64,000 nucleotides of DNA from contig JXTB01000040.1 of NCBI GenBank assembly GCA_002914805.1, positions 83,229 through 147,228 on the forward strand. Direction: 5' to 3'. Positions within the stretch are counted from its first letter, which is position 1. Every line of letters starts with the position of its first letter. The notes beneath the pieces are model-generated. The model had not been told where the DNA came from, ran no database searches, and worked only from the letters and a program-made list of their open reading frames with translations. Source of the DNA: Parasponia andersonii (Eukaryota; Streptophyta; Magnoliopsida; Rosales; Cannabaceae). This document shows positions 25,701 to 37,060 of the stretch, in pieces. The translations under genes were made by a program, and so were the position numbers.

Positions 25701-28700
25701 AGCAAAAATAAAAAATAAATCCATAGAAGACGCTATACTGCAACTTATGAGGGAAAAATCACCAACTAAAATGTTCAGGAAAATGCCTCTTCTTAAGGTA
25801 AAAGGAAAAACCAATGTTCCTTAGAACTAAAAACAGAGAACACTTCAATGCGAATTTAGCAATGCATAAAGACCTAGAGCTAGCCACTGGACTCTTTAGT
25901 ATTAATTCTCTTACGACAAAATCCCCCAGTCGTACCCTGAAAACCTCATATAGCGCAGAGATCCATCACAATTTATCCATGACTAGCCTAAATTGCCTAC
26001 TTCTCTCAAAAACATGGAAAATGGGCTGCATCAATCTAGTATTATTTTTGCAAATTAAGGCTTGCCGTAGAATGTGCTAGTTGGAGGTGTAATTAGGTTC
26101 CTGCTTAAAATTACCCCAAATCTCCTTGCTTACGCCCCACTGGGGACGCCAATACTGTTACAATGATTAATATCAAGCATGCCTCTTAATGGGACTTTGT
26201 TGGAAATCACATGTCTAGAGTCAATTATGTTGTCTGTAATCACATGCCTAGAGTCAGCTATGGTGTCTAGAGTCAGCTAGTGTTGTTAGATAGTTGTAAA
26301 GATAGATGCAAGCTGTAGTAATAGTTCCTATGTAACCTGCCTATAAAAAGGCNATCACAATCAAAATAAGACTTGAAAAAGAAAACTTTTTAATCTCTTA
26401 AGAAAAAAAAAAGGATTACGAGTGGATGTGTCTATCTAAAAAGGTGCAAGCAAGCGTCAGAAAGAAAATGAGTATCTAAAAGCTTACCTGCTTGAGAAGC
26501 CCTGGTTCTGTGGCGTAAGGAGACCACTGCAACAACATCGATAAATTAGACAGAAAATGCTCTTTACCATGCAAGAAGTCCAATGTACCAGTTGATGTAT
26601 TAAACTCATAATGGACCTGCAATAGAATAAATACAGGAGTCAAGTAGCACACGGTCAAAATTCACAAGACAAATTTAAGTACAAAACATTACACTCTCCA
26701 CCTGACAGCGAACGATAAGTACCAGTATTTGAATTCTTAAATTTTACTTGCATGTGTGCACACACTCACAAAAGTAAATAAATAAATAACCCATAGATGA
26801 ACAAGATCTATACAAGTAAATAGACCTACCAAATGAAAGAGCCAAAACAAAAAAAATAGACATACTAATTGTCAAGTTCGGCAATGAAGCTCACCATAGG
26901 TACAACTATCCTTTCATAGCCTGCTGTTCTCAAGAATGTATAAGAGAGAAGACCAATGCTTTGAGTCAATATCCTGTACATAAGAATAAGGGTCTATAAA
27001 CATTTTATTCAAGTCAACATTTATAAACTAATTGACATAAATTTCAAGGTGTAAAGTGTATTTACATAAATTCAACACTTTCAGAAGGGGAAAAACATAT
27101 ATTTTAGATACCAAACTGTAAATTTTAATAGACATCTCCCACACTACATTCATTACTCACAGGGTATAACAATCACAAATAGAAACGTAGAAGTGAGCTG
27201 AGAGTAGCCCCCGAAAAAAGTTATAAATTCTTTGACGTAGAAGGTAAAGGTATGTATATTAAGCACATACTAACTCGATGATGGTAAACAAAGAGATACT
27301 GTGGCCAACTACTAAACTTGGAATTTGAGTGAATATTTACTAATGGAGCCTGACCTCTTATCCAGGTGGCGGCTGAAGACAATAACATCTGCACCAAGTC
27401 TCATTGTACTAGTCTTGAAGCCATTTCCATCTGGAAGCCAAATCTATTAATAATGGACAAGAATACAGTACAAAAACAAGAAATATATAAAGCTAGAATC
27501 TGTACATTGTCCAATTGCTGATTTTGATTTCTTCCCTGAAAACCCAAAACTCATACATTGCCGCATAGCCTCTGGGACCATTCCACCACCATCATCTAGT
27601 TACAAAAGCATCAGGTTTTAGAAATGTGAGTAGTTGACACATATTGCGAGATCTACCACGAAGATATCTATGTATAGACATGAAGATGACAAATCCAAAG
27701 TCCAAACCATGCTTTATTAGCAAATGAAGTTGAGGATACACGATACCTTGAATTAACAAGGCTGGACCTCCATCCCGTGGATTTGTGACTTTATCAACAA
27801 CTACACAAGTGGCCCCATTTTGGATCTATCCAATTTTTTAAGCAAAAAGAAAAGTGAAGTTTATAACATCATCAAGTAGGAAATAAAAAAACATAATCAT
27901 TAAGGGGGGTAACAATTTTGCCACGTAAAACAATAATACAAGTTGTTGAACAGTAAGAAATCAAACCTTCGACCACCCCAACACAGTTATATTCTATGTG
28001 CAGATTTCTGATGGACTGAGTTAACCAAATACTGACCCAATTAATTAGACAATGTCGAAACTTAAATGTTTATAACTCACTTCAGTATGTATATATATTA
28101 GTTGTGTGCTATATACATACATATATAGTACAACTATACAATTAAATGGTCGGTCCCTATTCCCTAAAATATTGTATGCCCTGATTAGTCCCTTACGTAA
28201 CACACCGTGACAGGGTCCTAGTATCCAGCCCAAAAGATTAGCTTCTTTGGTGGAGAAGCTTTATAAACTGAAGACAACCCAGCACACTTCCAGTGGGAAA
28301 AACATGATCTGTGACATTAAGCTTTTAACACCGAGAGTAGTAGACAGTAGCAACTAAACTCGCTAAATCTAGCAAGTTACTAAACAGTTTACGGCATACA
28401 CCAAACCATGTTTCAAATTTAGAACTTTAAGAAATTACTCAAAAAAGTGGCCAAAACCCCTCATAAATTTTATCATAATTAGTAACTTTCTTCATTTCTA
28501 TTTCATTTTTTTAAAGGTGAACTTAAAGGTAGCATAGTTAATAGACAATTTAAGGCATACATACACCAAGCCAATGTTTCAAATTTAGAACTTTTAAGAA
28601 ATTGCTCAAAAACGTGATTAAAACCATAAATATTAGATAAGCCAAAACGAATAATCCAATCCAGAACTTTCTAGAAATATTAGATGTGCTAATTTATATC

Positions 28701-31700
28701 TAATCTAAATTTCTCCCAAATTTATGTCACGTCCATTGATTCATTCATTTTATAAAAAACGCAAAGGGAAAAAAAAAGGTAGAAAAAGACAAGCTAATGA
28801 CACAATTAAGCTTACCTCATCAATTGCATTGTCAAGCAATTCTGCTATGGCTGAAAACACAAATAAAATTTAAGTAAAGACTTGGAATACCAGATTCAAG
28901 AAGTGGTGTGTATGAATAAAAGCAAGATTCATTGATCATTAGAAGCAACATATAAACAAGTAAAATGATCATTTGGAAGAACCAACATATAAACAAGTAA
29001 AATGCAGAACATACCACCAAAGGCCCACTTATGTGAGGTGGCATTGGAATGAAGAAACATAGGGTGGACTTGTAGATAGTTTTTGCCATCTGCAATCCAC
29101 AAAGTAAATGTTAAAGATACACAATAAGCAATGACCCTCATGTACAACATTTATGACACCACATTCAAAGTTTAATCAATCATCCACGTAAAAGTCATCA
29201 TATAATTTCAATTGAACCAAAGCTTTCCAAAAATCCATTTAATAGTTTGTCTTAACAAAAAAAAAAATAGATGACCCTATAAATTTCACCAACAGTCCCT
29301 GACCTTTGACCCAAATCTACAGAAACTACAGAAAGTATTGTCCAACCGATCCATTAACCAAATCCACGTGGAAAGCACCATATGAGGTGTCATCTTAATT
29401 GATAATCTTATCATGCACTCAGTTAAGCCAAATTTCCACTTCATTAAGAGAATATGACAACGAAGGCCTCATTTGATGTTATTTCCATCAAATGAAGAGA
29501 ACACTGATCATTTTGATGTAGTCTGATGTAGGACGCTTAGAGTATTCAAACATTTCATAGAGCATTTAAAAGTCTGTTTAGGAAACATTTTTTGTTTACA
29601 TTCAAGGGTATGTATTTGTAATTATTTTACAAGGGTTAACAGTTGTCCCAATCAGCCTAGGTTTCTCTTAGATAGATGCATATATTTAAGGGTTTGTCCT
29701 CTTGTAAACAGTTCAAATTATCATTTCAGATTAATGAAATACTCTAAAGGCTAGTTTAAGTCATGTTTATCTTCAACTTCTAGAATGATTCTAAACCCCC
29801 CTTCTTCTTCCATTATCAAATGGTATCACAGAAGATTATCCATGCTTCCATAGTTGCTAATGCTCAGTAGAATTCCCCTCCCTTGAAAAGAAGAGGTTCC
29901 AGGGCATTAATGATGCATGGTTATTCCACTAAATTTGATGATTTACAAACAAGGTTTAATGACATTGAGAAAACCTCACAAGCCATTCTGCAATTCTTGG
30001 TCAACCTTGCTATTGTAAGAGGAATTCAGCTGGTTGCCCAATCCCAGGTGGTTGTCCACTCACCAGAACAATAGCAAGAACTGACTCCACCACAGTTGCA
30101 ACGTCAAGACCATCCATTAATGTCCATGAACAAGTTCCATTTATGTCTCACCATCAAGAATTCCGAAAATTCAATCCATGGGAGCCGTAACAAGTTCACA
30201 AGTACCCACCCCTCCAATCCGATATGTTGCCATGAATATTGCACTCAAAATATGCCAACAAGTCATTGTTGTCAATCAGTTGCAAGGGGTACCACCTGAA
30301 AAACAACCAACACTGCATCGACTACAACGTTTGAAAGTGATACTAGTTCTAAAGAGTTGAAGAATATTGTTTACGGCTACCATGGACGCCGACTAGATCA
30401 AGAAAAATGTCCAAGATTTTCAAGTAACCAACTTGATTTCCAACCTTCTATGGTTATACAATGATGATTAAAATAAATTGGGTGCAACCCCAATTAGGAA
30501 AAGTTCTTGGGCTTCCAAGAGAGAATGGTTTCAAGTACAAAAAGGCAATTGAAAGTTAACTATAAGCAAGTGAGAATGGCATTGATGATTCAATCATACA
30601 ATTTAATTTCGAACGAATTTTCTTTCATGTACCACCTTCTCTACCTTGAGGGTGAGCTCCTTTTTAAGATAGGGTGATTGAAGTAGGATGTTAGGGTTTT
30701 TCATCAAGGTTTTCTAATTTTGTTTAGGCGTTTTAAAAGGTTGCTTTGGAGTCGTTTTATGATTCTATTCAGGGTATATTTTTGTAATTGGGGACCAATC
30801 CAGTAGAGTTTTTTCTCTTTCTTCTTCTTTTACCTATCTATAGATATTATTTTACCCAATTAATATACATCTTATGTGTCTTTTCATGGTAAAAAGGTAG
30901 AAAGAGAGCGCATTGAATAGTGTGTATTTATTATGTTCCAATTTCTCAAATCATTATAACTGTTAAACAATATGACCTAAAAAAACATGCGTACAAGATT
31001 GGGACCATTTGTAATTATGTTAGGGTTTTTCATCAAGGTTTTCAAATTTTCTTAGTGTGTGTATGTGTATTTCTTGTGTGTTTGTCATGTTCTAACCATA
31101 TTTATTCTAAATATCATAGTAATAGATAATATTGAACCTCGAATCCAACAACTTCAAATGTCAAACACTGAAAGAATGATTTTCCTTCCTACTTACCAAA
31201 CTATGAAGAAACCACAACCCCTCCAAATTTTCCATACCTAATATCAAGTTTTTCCTATCCTTCCACCAGTGTATAAATCAATGTAGAAGCATATCATGTG
31301 AAAATTACTATCCACAAAAAAAATGGACTAATTATAAAATCTTTAGTTTTTTTTAACTCTTTGAAATTCGAGAATTAAAGACAGACTTGGGTCAAAATTC
31401 AGGGGTGCTGGTAAGATTTACTTGACTAGACTTTTACCTATACCAATAAAATATATAGAAATACTAGGACTATGCTCTTTTCCGCTTTCCAATCTCACCA
31501 CTGCACATGTAGGCTTCACCAAAATCTCTCACATTTTAATAAAATAACAAAGCATAGTGAAGTCCACATATCAAATAATGAGACAGAAGTGAAGAAAAAA
31601 GCAATCTCATCACTCCTCTAAAATATAATATGCATTTCCCCTAGTAAAATGCAATAATAAATGGTGGAATACTTTGATGTGTGACTTTGGAACCAAGACC

Positions 31701-32042
31701 ATCATCATAATTCCCAGCTTTCCAAAATTGTCGACAAACTGGCGCTGGAGACATAGATAATGTTGACGAAAGGCCTGTATCTTCCACTGGAGACTGCCCT
31801 TGATCCAATATACTACTAGGACCAGTATTTGAAGCATTTAAGCTCCCATTATCTTCATTTTCTTGTCTTGTAGATTTGGTTTTCGACATTTGATGCTTCA
31901 CTAGATGTACTGTACTATTCTCGTTTCGTTGCACCATACTCCCAACCAAACTTGGCTCTAACTTAACAGCTTTTACATCCAACTTTCCAAGTTCATCATC
32001 ATCATCATCACTAGATAAGTCCACAACGTCTACTAAAGTCAT
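19703..32042 (-). CDS. MORC6: MORC6/DMS11-type microrchidia GHKL ATPase, complete
   Basis: Nuclear ATPase of the GHKL fold; in Arabidopsis MORC6 acts with SUVH-type proteins and MORC1/2 to compact heterochromatin and silence transposons. Coding exons: 31673-32042, 29015-29089, 28816-28850, 27747-27825, 27506-27595, 27355-27430, 26895-26973, 26488-26616, 23774-23872, 23592-23693, 23362-23508, 22317-22409, 21746-21797, 21559-21670, 20974-21161, 20799-20878, 20404-20483, 20254-20296, 19703-19807 (2034 nt, 677 aa). Visible motifs: acidic N-terminus with VVDLSSDDDDD (residues 6-16), CRQFWKAG, the N-box ELLDNAIDE (about 152-160), DDGGGM (about 187), GQYGNGFKTSTMRLG, the HGTKVIIYNLW block, and SRGRGVVGVLEANFIEPTHNKQDF; the C-terminus is charged and coiled-coil-like (about 590-677). 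FSRHLDKR, HEHF-type and VYHKNRLI words fit MORC6 better than MORC1/CRT1. Introns are swollen by transposable elements. Confidence 0.96.
22410..23361. other. MORC6 intron with repeat-like insert
   Basis: A 950-bp intron. Around 22720-22920 it repeats words such as GAAATATC, AAATATCG and GAATATCGAC, a composition typical of plant dispersed elements. No ends or coding could be defined. Confidence 0.4.
24050..24699 (+). mobile_element. Candidate solo LTR in a MORC6 intron
   Basis: Begins TGTTAGGTGC and ends ATATTCCA, with GTTT directly on both sides as a possible 4-base part of a target duplication. It contains a TATA-like ACTATAAAAAG near 24491-24503 followed by a C/T-rich leader, as LTR promoters do. 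No primer site or interior is recognised next to it. The boundaries are a best guess. Confidence 0.4.
24909..25147. mobile_element. TA-flanked MITE in a MORC6 intron
   Basis: Left end GGCTGCCAATCCAATAAAT and, on the opposite strand, right end GGGCACCAATCCAGTAAGT. The inverted similarity continues for about 50 bp through a poly-T tract and ACCTATG..TAAG. Both ends abut TATATATA runs, consistent with insertion at TA. Confidence 0.75.
26198..26400 (+). mobile_element. LTR fragment, Ty1/copia-like, in a MORC6 intron
   Basis: Starts TGTTGGAAATCACATG, a form common for copia LTR starts, and contains near-repeats of CTAGAGTCAGCTA. A TATA box with downstream leader, CTATAAAAAGGC, lies at 26341-26352. 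One N (26353) follows. No PBS or gag was recognised downstream, so this is a solo or broken LTR with an undefined 3' end. Confidence 0.55.
29524..30970 (+). mobile_element. Short degenerate LTR retrotransposon in MORC6 intron 1
   Basis: A 5' LTR-like block starts TGATGTAGGACGCTTAG at 29524 and is followed at 29821 by TGGTATCACAGAAG, close to the Met-tRNA primer-binding consensus TGGTATCAGAGC. The interior (29883-30650) shows gag-like pieces broken by stops (HGYSTKFDDLQTRFNDIEKT). A purine tract precedes a second LTR-like start, TGAAGTAGGATGTTAG, at 30679; both blocks share ATTCA.GGGTAT followed by a TTTGTAATT word. No pol domains were seen. A further partial copy of TTAGGGTTTTTCATCAAGG recurs at 31020. 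Non-autonomous and decayed. Confidence 0.65.
29821..29834 (+). other. Primer-binding site (initiator Met-tRNA type)
   Basis: TGGTATCACAGAAG just inside the 5' LTR-like block matches the TGGTATCAGAGC consensus except for two bases. Confidence 0.6.
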
Positions 32043-33060
32043 CCTGAGCGCTAAAGAAGAAGTTAAACATGCACGTAGCTAAGTAAACACAAACAGTATG
32101 GGAAAAGAGCAACTAAAAGACCAAAAACAATCAAATGACAACAAGGCATTAAAATTTAGAATTAAAAATTCAAATTCACGAGATAGATGAATCATATAGG
32201 AGGAAATGAAAATGTGCTCTCCCAATAATCCACCAAAGATGCTTATTATCAAGTTCAACCAAGCTAAGATTTAAAGAGAAAAAGAAAGTACCACGCTAAG
32301 ATTTCCATGATCAATTGATGGCCAACAAAAATAAAGACCAAAGGTCCATTTGTCTAAAAGGAATTTACTCTACATTGGAAGCTCCCATTTCTCTTTCTTA
32401 GCATGTATAAAATTGAATACTCACTATGACAATAGAAGCTTTCGCTAAGGTATTATTTAAAAACATTATTTGAGATTGTGGGATACTAACATAAATATTT
32501 GAGATTTTGATTACCTAATGAGGTATATTCTAGTTAAGCTTCTTATAATTTCATATTTAGAGATGGATTTTACTTATCTATATACAAGCTTAATGAAGTT
32601 AAACATGCCAAAGCTTGATTTGCAAGTTTTCAATTTTTCCCATTATGCATCAATGAATATCAAAACCTAATAAGTTATTCGTTTCTTAATTTCCTTTATT
32701 CCAACTTTCCTGCACCAAAAACACTTTCAATAAGTCAATGTCTGTCTAACTACACTTTCTCGAGCAATGTTGAGAGCAATTGTGCATTGTGACTAGTTGA
32801 TAGTTGTGATTCAAGCCCATGCGCCACCAGTTTTTTCCATCATCCAAGGGTTTAATACCACCCCTCCCCCCCCCCCTGTTTTCCATCATCTATTTGAAAG
32901 AAACGACGTGATTTTTGTTTATCTTTTCACCTTGGAATCAGCATGTAGCTTAAATGCTAGTTTGCTACCATTTACGGTTGTTAATCATATCTAGACATAT
33001 TAAAGAAACATCCAAATTTTCATTTTTCTTTTGTTTTTTAATTATTACCACCCTTTTTTT

Positions 33061-33255
33061 GCCAAGTGTTGTACTTTGCATCGAGATAATTGACTTTGGC
33101 ATATTTTGTCCCACATTTGACAAAAGTAGTGATAATTTGCCCTATAGTTGGCGAAAGTAGTATATGTTTGCCCCAAAATAAGCTTCTTGGCCAAACACTT
33201 ACTGAAGTAAAATATGCCAAAGTCAATTATCTTAGCACCAACTATGCTAAATGGT
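33061..33255. mobile_element. MITE with about 45-bp terminal inverted repeats
   Basis: GATAATTGACTTTGGCATAT near 33085 is repeated inverted as ATATGCCAAAGTCAATTATC ending near 33231. The similarity extends outward, more weakly, on both sides. The central part reads as short runs of TTTGCCC..A.AGTTGG. No coding. Confidence 0.8.
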
Positions 33256-33470
33256 AAACATGTCAGCAAGTCGTGTTAGGTTGGACATGACTTGAATATG
33301 ACATGTTTAAACTATCGTGTTGAATGTGTTATTCACATGTTAAACAACTCATTTAGCATATCAGTGTGGGTTTACAAATGATGACACGAATACCGTGTTG
33401 TATTTGGACTTGATAGTTGCCCATTATACATGTCTCGATATGACATGACAACATGGATTGCCATCCCTAG
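33256..33470. repeat. Dispersed-repeat-like segment
   Basis: Reiterated words GTGTTAGGTTGGACATGACTT, GACATG and CGTGTTG, ending TGGATTGCCATCCCTA, resemble a widespread class of plant repeats rich in CGTGT/ACACG words. Class could not be assigned. Confidence 0.35.
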
Positions 33471-33544
33471 TTGTTAATATGATAGCTATCTTGGAGATAA
33501 TTACAATTTGATCAATTCTTCTAATTGTCAATCATTGTTCCTCC

Positions 33545-34215
33545 ATTATCATTAATTTTATTTCATTGCAGGTTTTTGGTGAAGAGTTCTCATTGAGAGA
33601 GATGTTAGTTCTTCGATGTGCCTTTATTTAGGTTGGAACCCTTCAGCCACAGACATCATAGTTGGGCTTTCTAACGATTCAGTGGCAATAACTTCTCTTG
33701 GGGAGTCTCAACTTGAGGTAGAACAAGAATAGAAAGCTCATAATTTTAAACTCTGGACAACTTCCTTTGACATCCAACAAACCCATTTAGCGTACACTGG
33801 CTCGGAAGACTACAAGTTCAATAGTTGGAATTTACATGGTTCCCCTCAAGTTGGAATTTCAAAATTCCAACACCTATAAAATGGGGTTTGTGTATTCCCA
33901 AGAGCCCAAGTGATCCTAACGCGTTACTCACTGAAAGCTATGATGAGAACTTGAGACTTTGAGATTTAAGATCAATTTCAAGGACAGTTAATGAACCTTC
34001 GCTTTGTTTAGGTGAAGGACTTTGGGTAATCAAGCACCATCCTCTTCTTCGGGGTCTAGTCTTGGTGACTTGTATTCTAATCATGAGTCACTTGCTTATG
34101 GAGCTGACTGACACATAGAAGAAGAGCCAGTCCATGATGGAGAAGGAAAGAGTTCTTTAGCGGCTACTCCCATATTATGATAGGCTTCTTAGGAATTGGA
34201 GGCTAGAGGCCCAGA
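33545..34215 (+). pseudogene. DPH7: Broken copy of a diphthamide-synthesis WD-repeat protein (DPH7/WDR85)
   Basis: Plus-strand translation with frame changes gives GWNPSATDIIVGLSNDSV, ESQLEVEQE(stop)KAHNF, LWTTSFDIQQTHLAYTGSED, PSDPNALLTESYDENLRL, an ISRTVNEPSLCL-like stretch, LWVIKHHPLLRGLVLVTC, ESLAYGADW, EEPVHDGEGKSSLAAT and a final YDRLLRNWR. This order matches the C-terminal two thirds of plant DPH7, which removes the methyl ester of the diphthine intermediate on elongation factor 2. In-frame stops (a TGG to TGA change in the WD motif, a TAG where Trp is expected after VEQE) and at least three frameshifts make it non-functional. No intron interrupts the 600 bp, which suggests a processed copy. 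It lies antisense in the presumed MORC6 leader intron. Confidence 0.85.
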
Positions 34216-34269
34216 AAGTAATATATTAATGTGAGAAATGTTTTTGGAGACTTCTTTTGAGGTGAGTTA

Positions 34270-35390
34270 AGAACACTACAATATGAAAGGAATAGAAAAG
34301 AATTAAAAGTTTATTCAATTGCTTGTTGCAATTTTAGATTGACTATGGCATGGAATGCAATTATTAGTATTTTGCAAAGAGACTTTTAACCTTTAAAGTA
34401 ATATGGACCCAAGTCCATATAAAAAATTTCATCAAACTATCTACCATTTCATCCACATGAAACTCTTGTTGTCCCATACTTCCAAACATAGCACACAAAA
34501 GTCACATGAAAAAATTATGAGACATTAGACAACAATAACATTAAATATCAATCAAAGTTCATCAGAATTTGACAACTTCATTATTTGCATTTATGCATTA
34601 TGCAATTATTTAATTGAAAATTTTAACATAATCTTATTTAACTCAGATTTTCTAAATAAGCCACCGATCGGACACAAACCAAACTCATCAATCAGATACA
34701 AAAACAAACACATTATAATCAATCAACTACTCAAACCAAAAACAGTGTAGTTTAAAGAGAGCTGAACAAACCTGTGCCGAGCTCGATGGCCGAGAGAGGT
34801 TGAGCAGAGGATGGCGGCTAGGGGAGAGTGCGGTTTCGGCGTCCTGCAAATTAAGAGACTTGAGAATGAGGACGTTGGATACCAAGGTTCTTTTTTAGGG
34901 TTGTCATGGTACACTTGGCTCCTTGACTATACGAGTTGTTGCAATCTAATCCCTATAGTCTTAATTTTGACAATATGCTACTGTAACTTATCAATTTTCT
35001 GACAATTATAGTCCAATTGTAACTTGATGTCAAAGAAAATTGAAAAAAGAACATGTGAGGTTTAAAATATAACTTTTTACCACGAAAGAAAATTCTATTA
35101 GAGGATTCTTATTAAAATTTTGATGGAGACTCCAATAGTGGTTCTATTCATAGATTGTCATTCTAGTAGAAGATTTAGATTTTCCGAGAGTAGGCCAAGA
35201 TTCAGATCCTTTTACAAGCTATAGTTACAATTTTGTTTTTTTTTCCCCTAATTATCATCAGTTGGTAGTTGGTAGTTGGTAGTTCAGCTTCTCTTTTGGG
35301 ATGGAACAAAATCCATCTTTTTACAATTTCCTTTTGGTGTGGTTAACCCTGACTATTAACTTTGACCATATCTTTTATCTCTTTGAAAAT
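34270..35390. repeat. Duplicated block, copy A
   Basis: Matches, in order and orientation, separate pieces further right: 34275-34495 with 40450-40640; 34540-34850 with 41530-41800; 34893-35385 with 43828-44392. It includes the presumed MORC6 leader exon. Copy A is contiguous, whereas copy B is split by two inserts. A TTGGTAG triplet repeat lies at about 35262-35285. Confidence 0.75.
34772..34870 (-). other. MORC6: Presumed 5' leader exon of MORC6
   Basis: On the minus strand this C/T-rich stretch (CCGCACTCTCCCCTAGCCG, CTGCTCAACCTCTCTCGG) looks like a plant 5' leader and ends in a good donor, CACAG|GTTTGT, at 34772. An acceptor (TTTAG or CTCAG) lies just before the MORC6 ATG at 32042. Joining them is inference; the leader could belong to another transcript, especially because the segment is duplicated at about 41700-41830. 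Confidence 0.4.
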
Positions 35391-37060
35391 GGCATTTAGA
35401 GTACCTACGATGACGAAGATATCTTTGCCTTTGTACCTGTTAAAACAAAAAGAGAAGCACATGTTATAAAGTTTTAAAACAAAAAGAGAAACATTAAAAA
35501 ATACAAGTGCATGCACATCAATTAACAGGAGACACACGATATTAGGAAAAGGTTCAATAGGAGAAAGAGAGAGCAATGAGCAAAAATTCAAAAACTATTT
35601 CTATCACATGCAATCTATAAAGAATGAAACAGTAAAGCGAGTCAAGGCAACTCATCTCTAGTCCATTGACCACTGAACAAGAGCCAATCGGTCTAACATT
35701 AAACCGCAAGCAATTCCATGAAAAGTCCCTAAGACCAGAGGAAAGAAATATATTTCTACCATCGAAACTAAACTTCCAACAATCTTAAGTTCACTAAATA
35801 ATTGACTTGTTACTCCAACGCATCGTATGTGAGCAGTACTGCACACAAACAATCATAAACAAACTACAAACACAACAAAAATACAGAAAAAAGGAAGAGA
35901 ATACCAACAAGAGATCACAAGATAATAACAAAGAAATAATTAAGAAGCATAAGTGATTAAGCAGAAGGATATAAATGAGATTTATGCATAAGAAATATCC
36001 TTACGAAATAAATATTCTTTGGGCTTGGTTTTGATAATGATAGTCACTTACCAAAGCTGTCAGAATTTGGCACCACAACAATCAAGACCGCTGCTCTTGT
36101 ATTGATAAGAGAGTTAAAGAGTCCTGTTGTACTGCACAGCCAGAAATGCTTACATATATACAGGCGTATACTGTAAAATATGAGTGTAAGAGGAGTTCTG
36201 GCCAAAAATGTCAAAATTTTGTGTGTTCGTAATAAAAACCCTGCTAAATATCACATCTCTCATCACTCACCAGTCACCACCGCTTATAATTTCACCAATC
36301 AAAAGTTTTATCCAGTGTTTAAAACTCATGTAATTATAATTATAAAACCCATCCCATCATATAACCATCCCCAGTTAAGTACCAAGAGCAAAGCGCAGCT
36401 ACGGTTCTTGTGGTTTAAGGGGAAGAGAATAGCAGAGCAATAGTTTGTTCTTTTCCTATTCAACCACAAAAAAGGAGTAATGAGTTTTTCATCTTATACA
36501 AAAAGAGTCTCTATCCCTCTATTTTCTCAGCAACCAAACAGGGTTAAAGGAGTTCAAAACATAACCCACTACAACAATCCAACTATACATAGAAATCTCA
36601 CAACTATATTCAAAATTCCTCATCAGAAAAATCATTTTTACTTGGATAAGAGTAGTAAGACGCTCAAAAATTGTCTACGAGGGAGAACCCTAATCTATTT
36701 TCCAATTCAGATGCAAATGAAATTGTTTGAATTTAAACCCTAGAAATCGTTCGAACTTTTTTTGGGGTAAAAGAATAAAACTGATACAGATGCAAGAGAA
36801 AAGAAAAGGAGAAGGAAATTTCAAGGCTACCTGCTATAGATTGAGTGGAGCTCGTCAGTCACCGGAGCTCGTCGATCGCAGAGAAGGAATCTGATTAGTC
36901 GAGCTTCAAGCTTCGTCGATGGCAGAGGAGGAATCTGATTGAGTCAGCTTCAAGCTTCATCCATGGCTGGAGCTCGTCAATGGTTAGAGGAGCTGATTGG
37001 GTCAAGCATCGTCAATGGCTGCGCAGAGGAGGAAAGAGCACGGATCTGAGTTTTGAGGAA
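35391..37060 (-). other. Region with exon-like pieces of an unrecognised minus-strand transcript
   Basis: Candidate pieces: a leader-like C/T-rich block at about 36836-37060 ending CAG|GTAGCC, an open segment at about 36046-36127 with TTGLFNSLINTRAAVL then GTAAGT, and a block at about 35650-35835. Joined, they stop quickly and lack a convincing ATG. No protein family was recognised. The 36836-37020 part also contains internal repeats of GAGGAATCTGATT and AGCTTCAAGCTTC. Confidence 0.25.

Noticed and set aside
36180-36743. Two plus-strand frames of 87 codons
   Set aside because: AT-rich, no recognised domain, no adjoining exons, and minus-strand leader-like features overlap the region.
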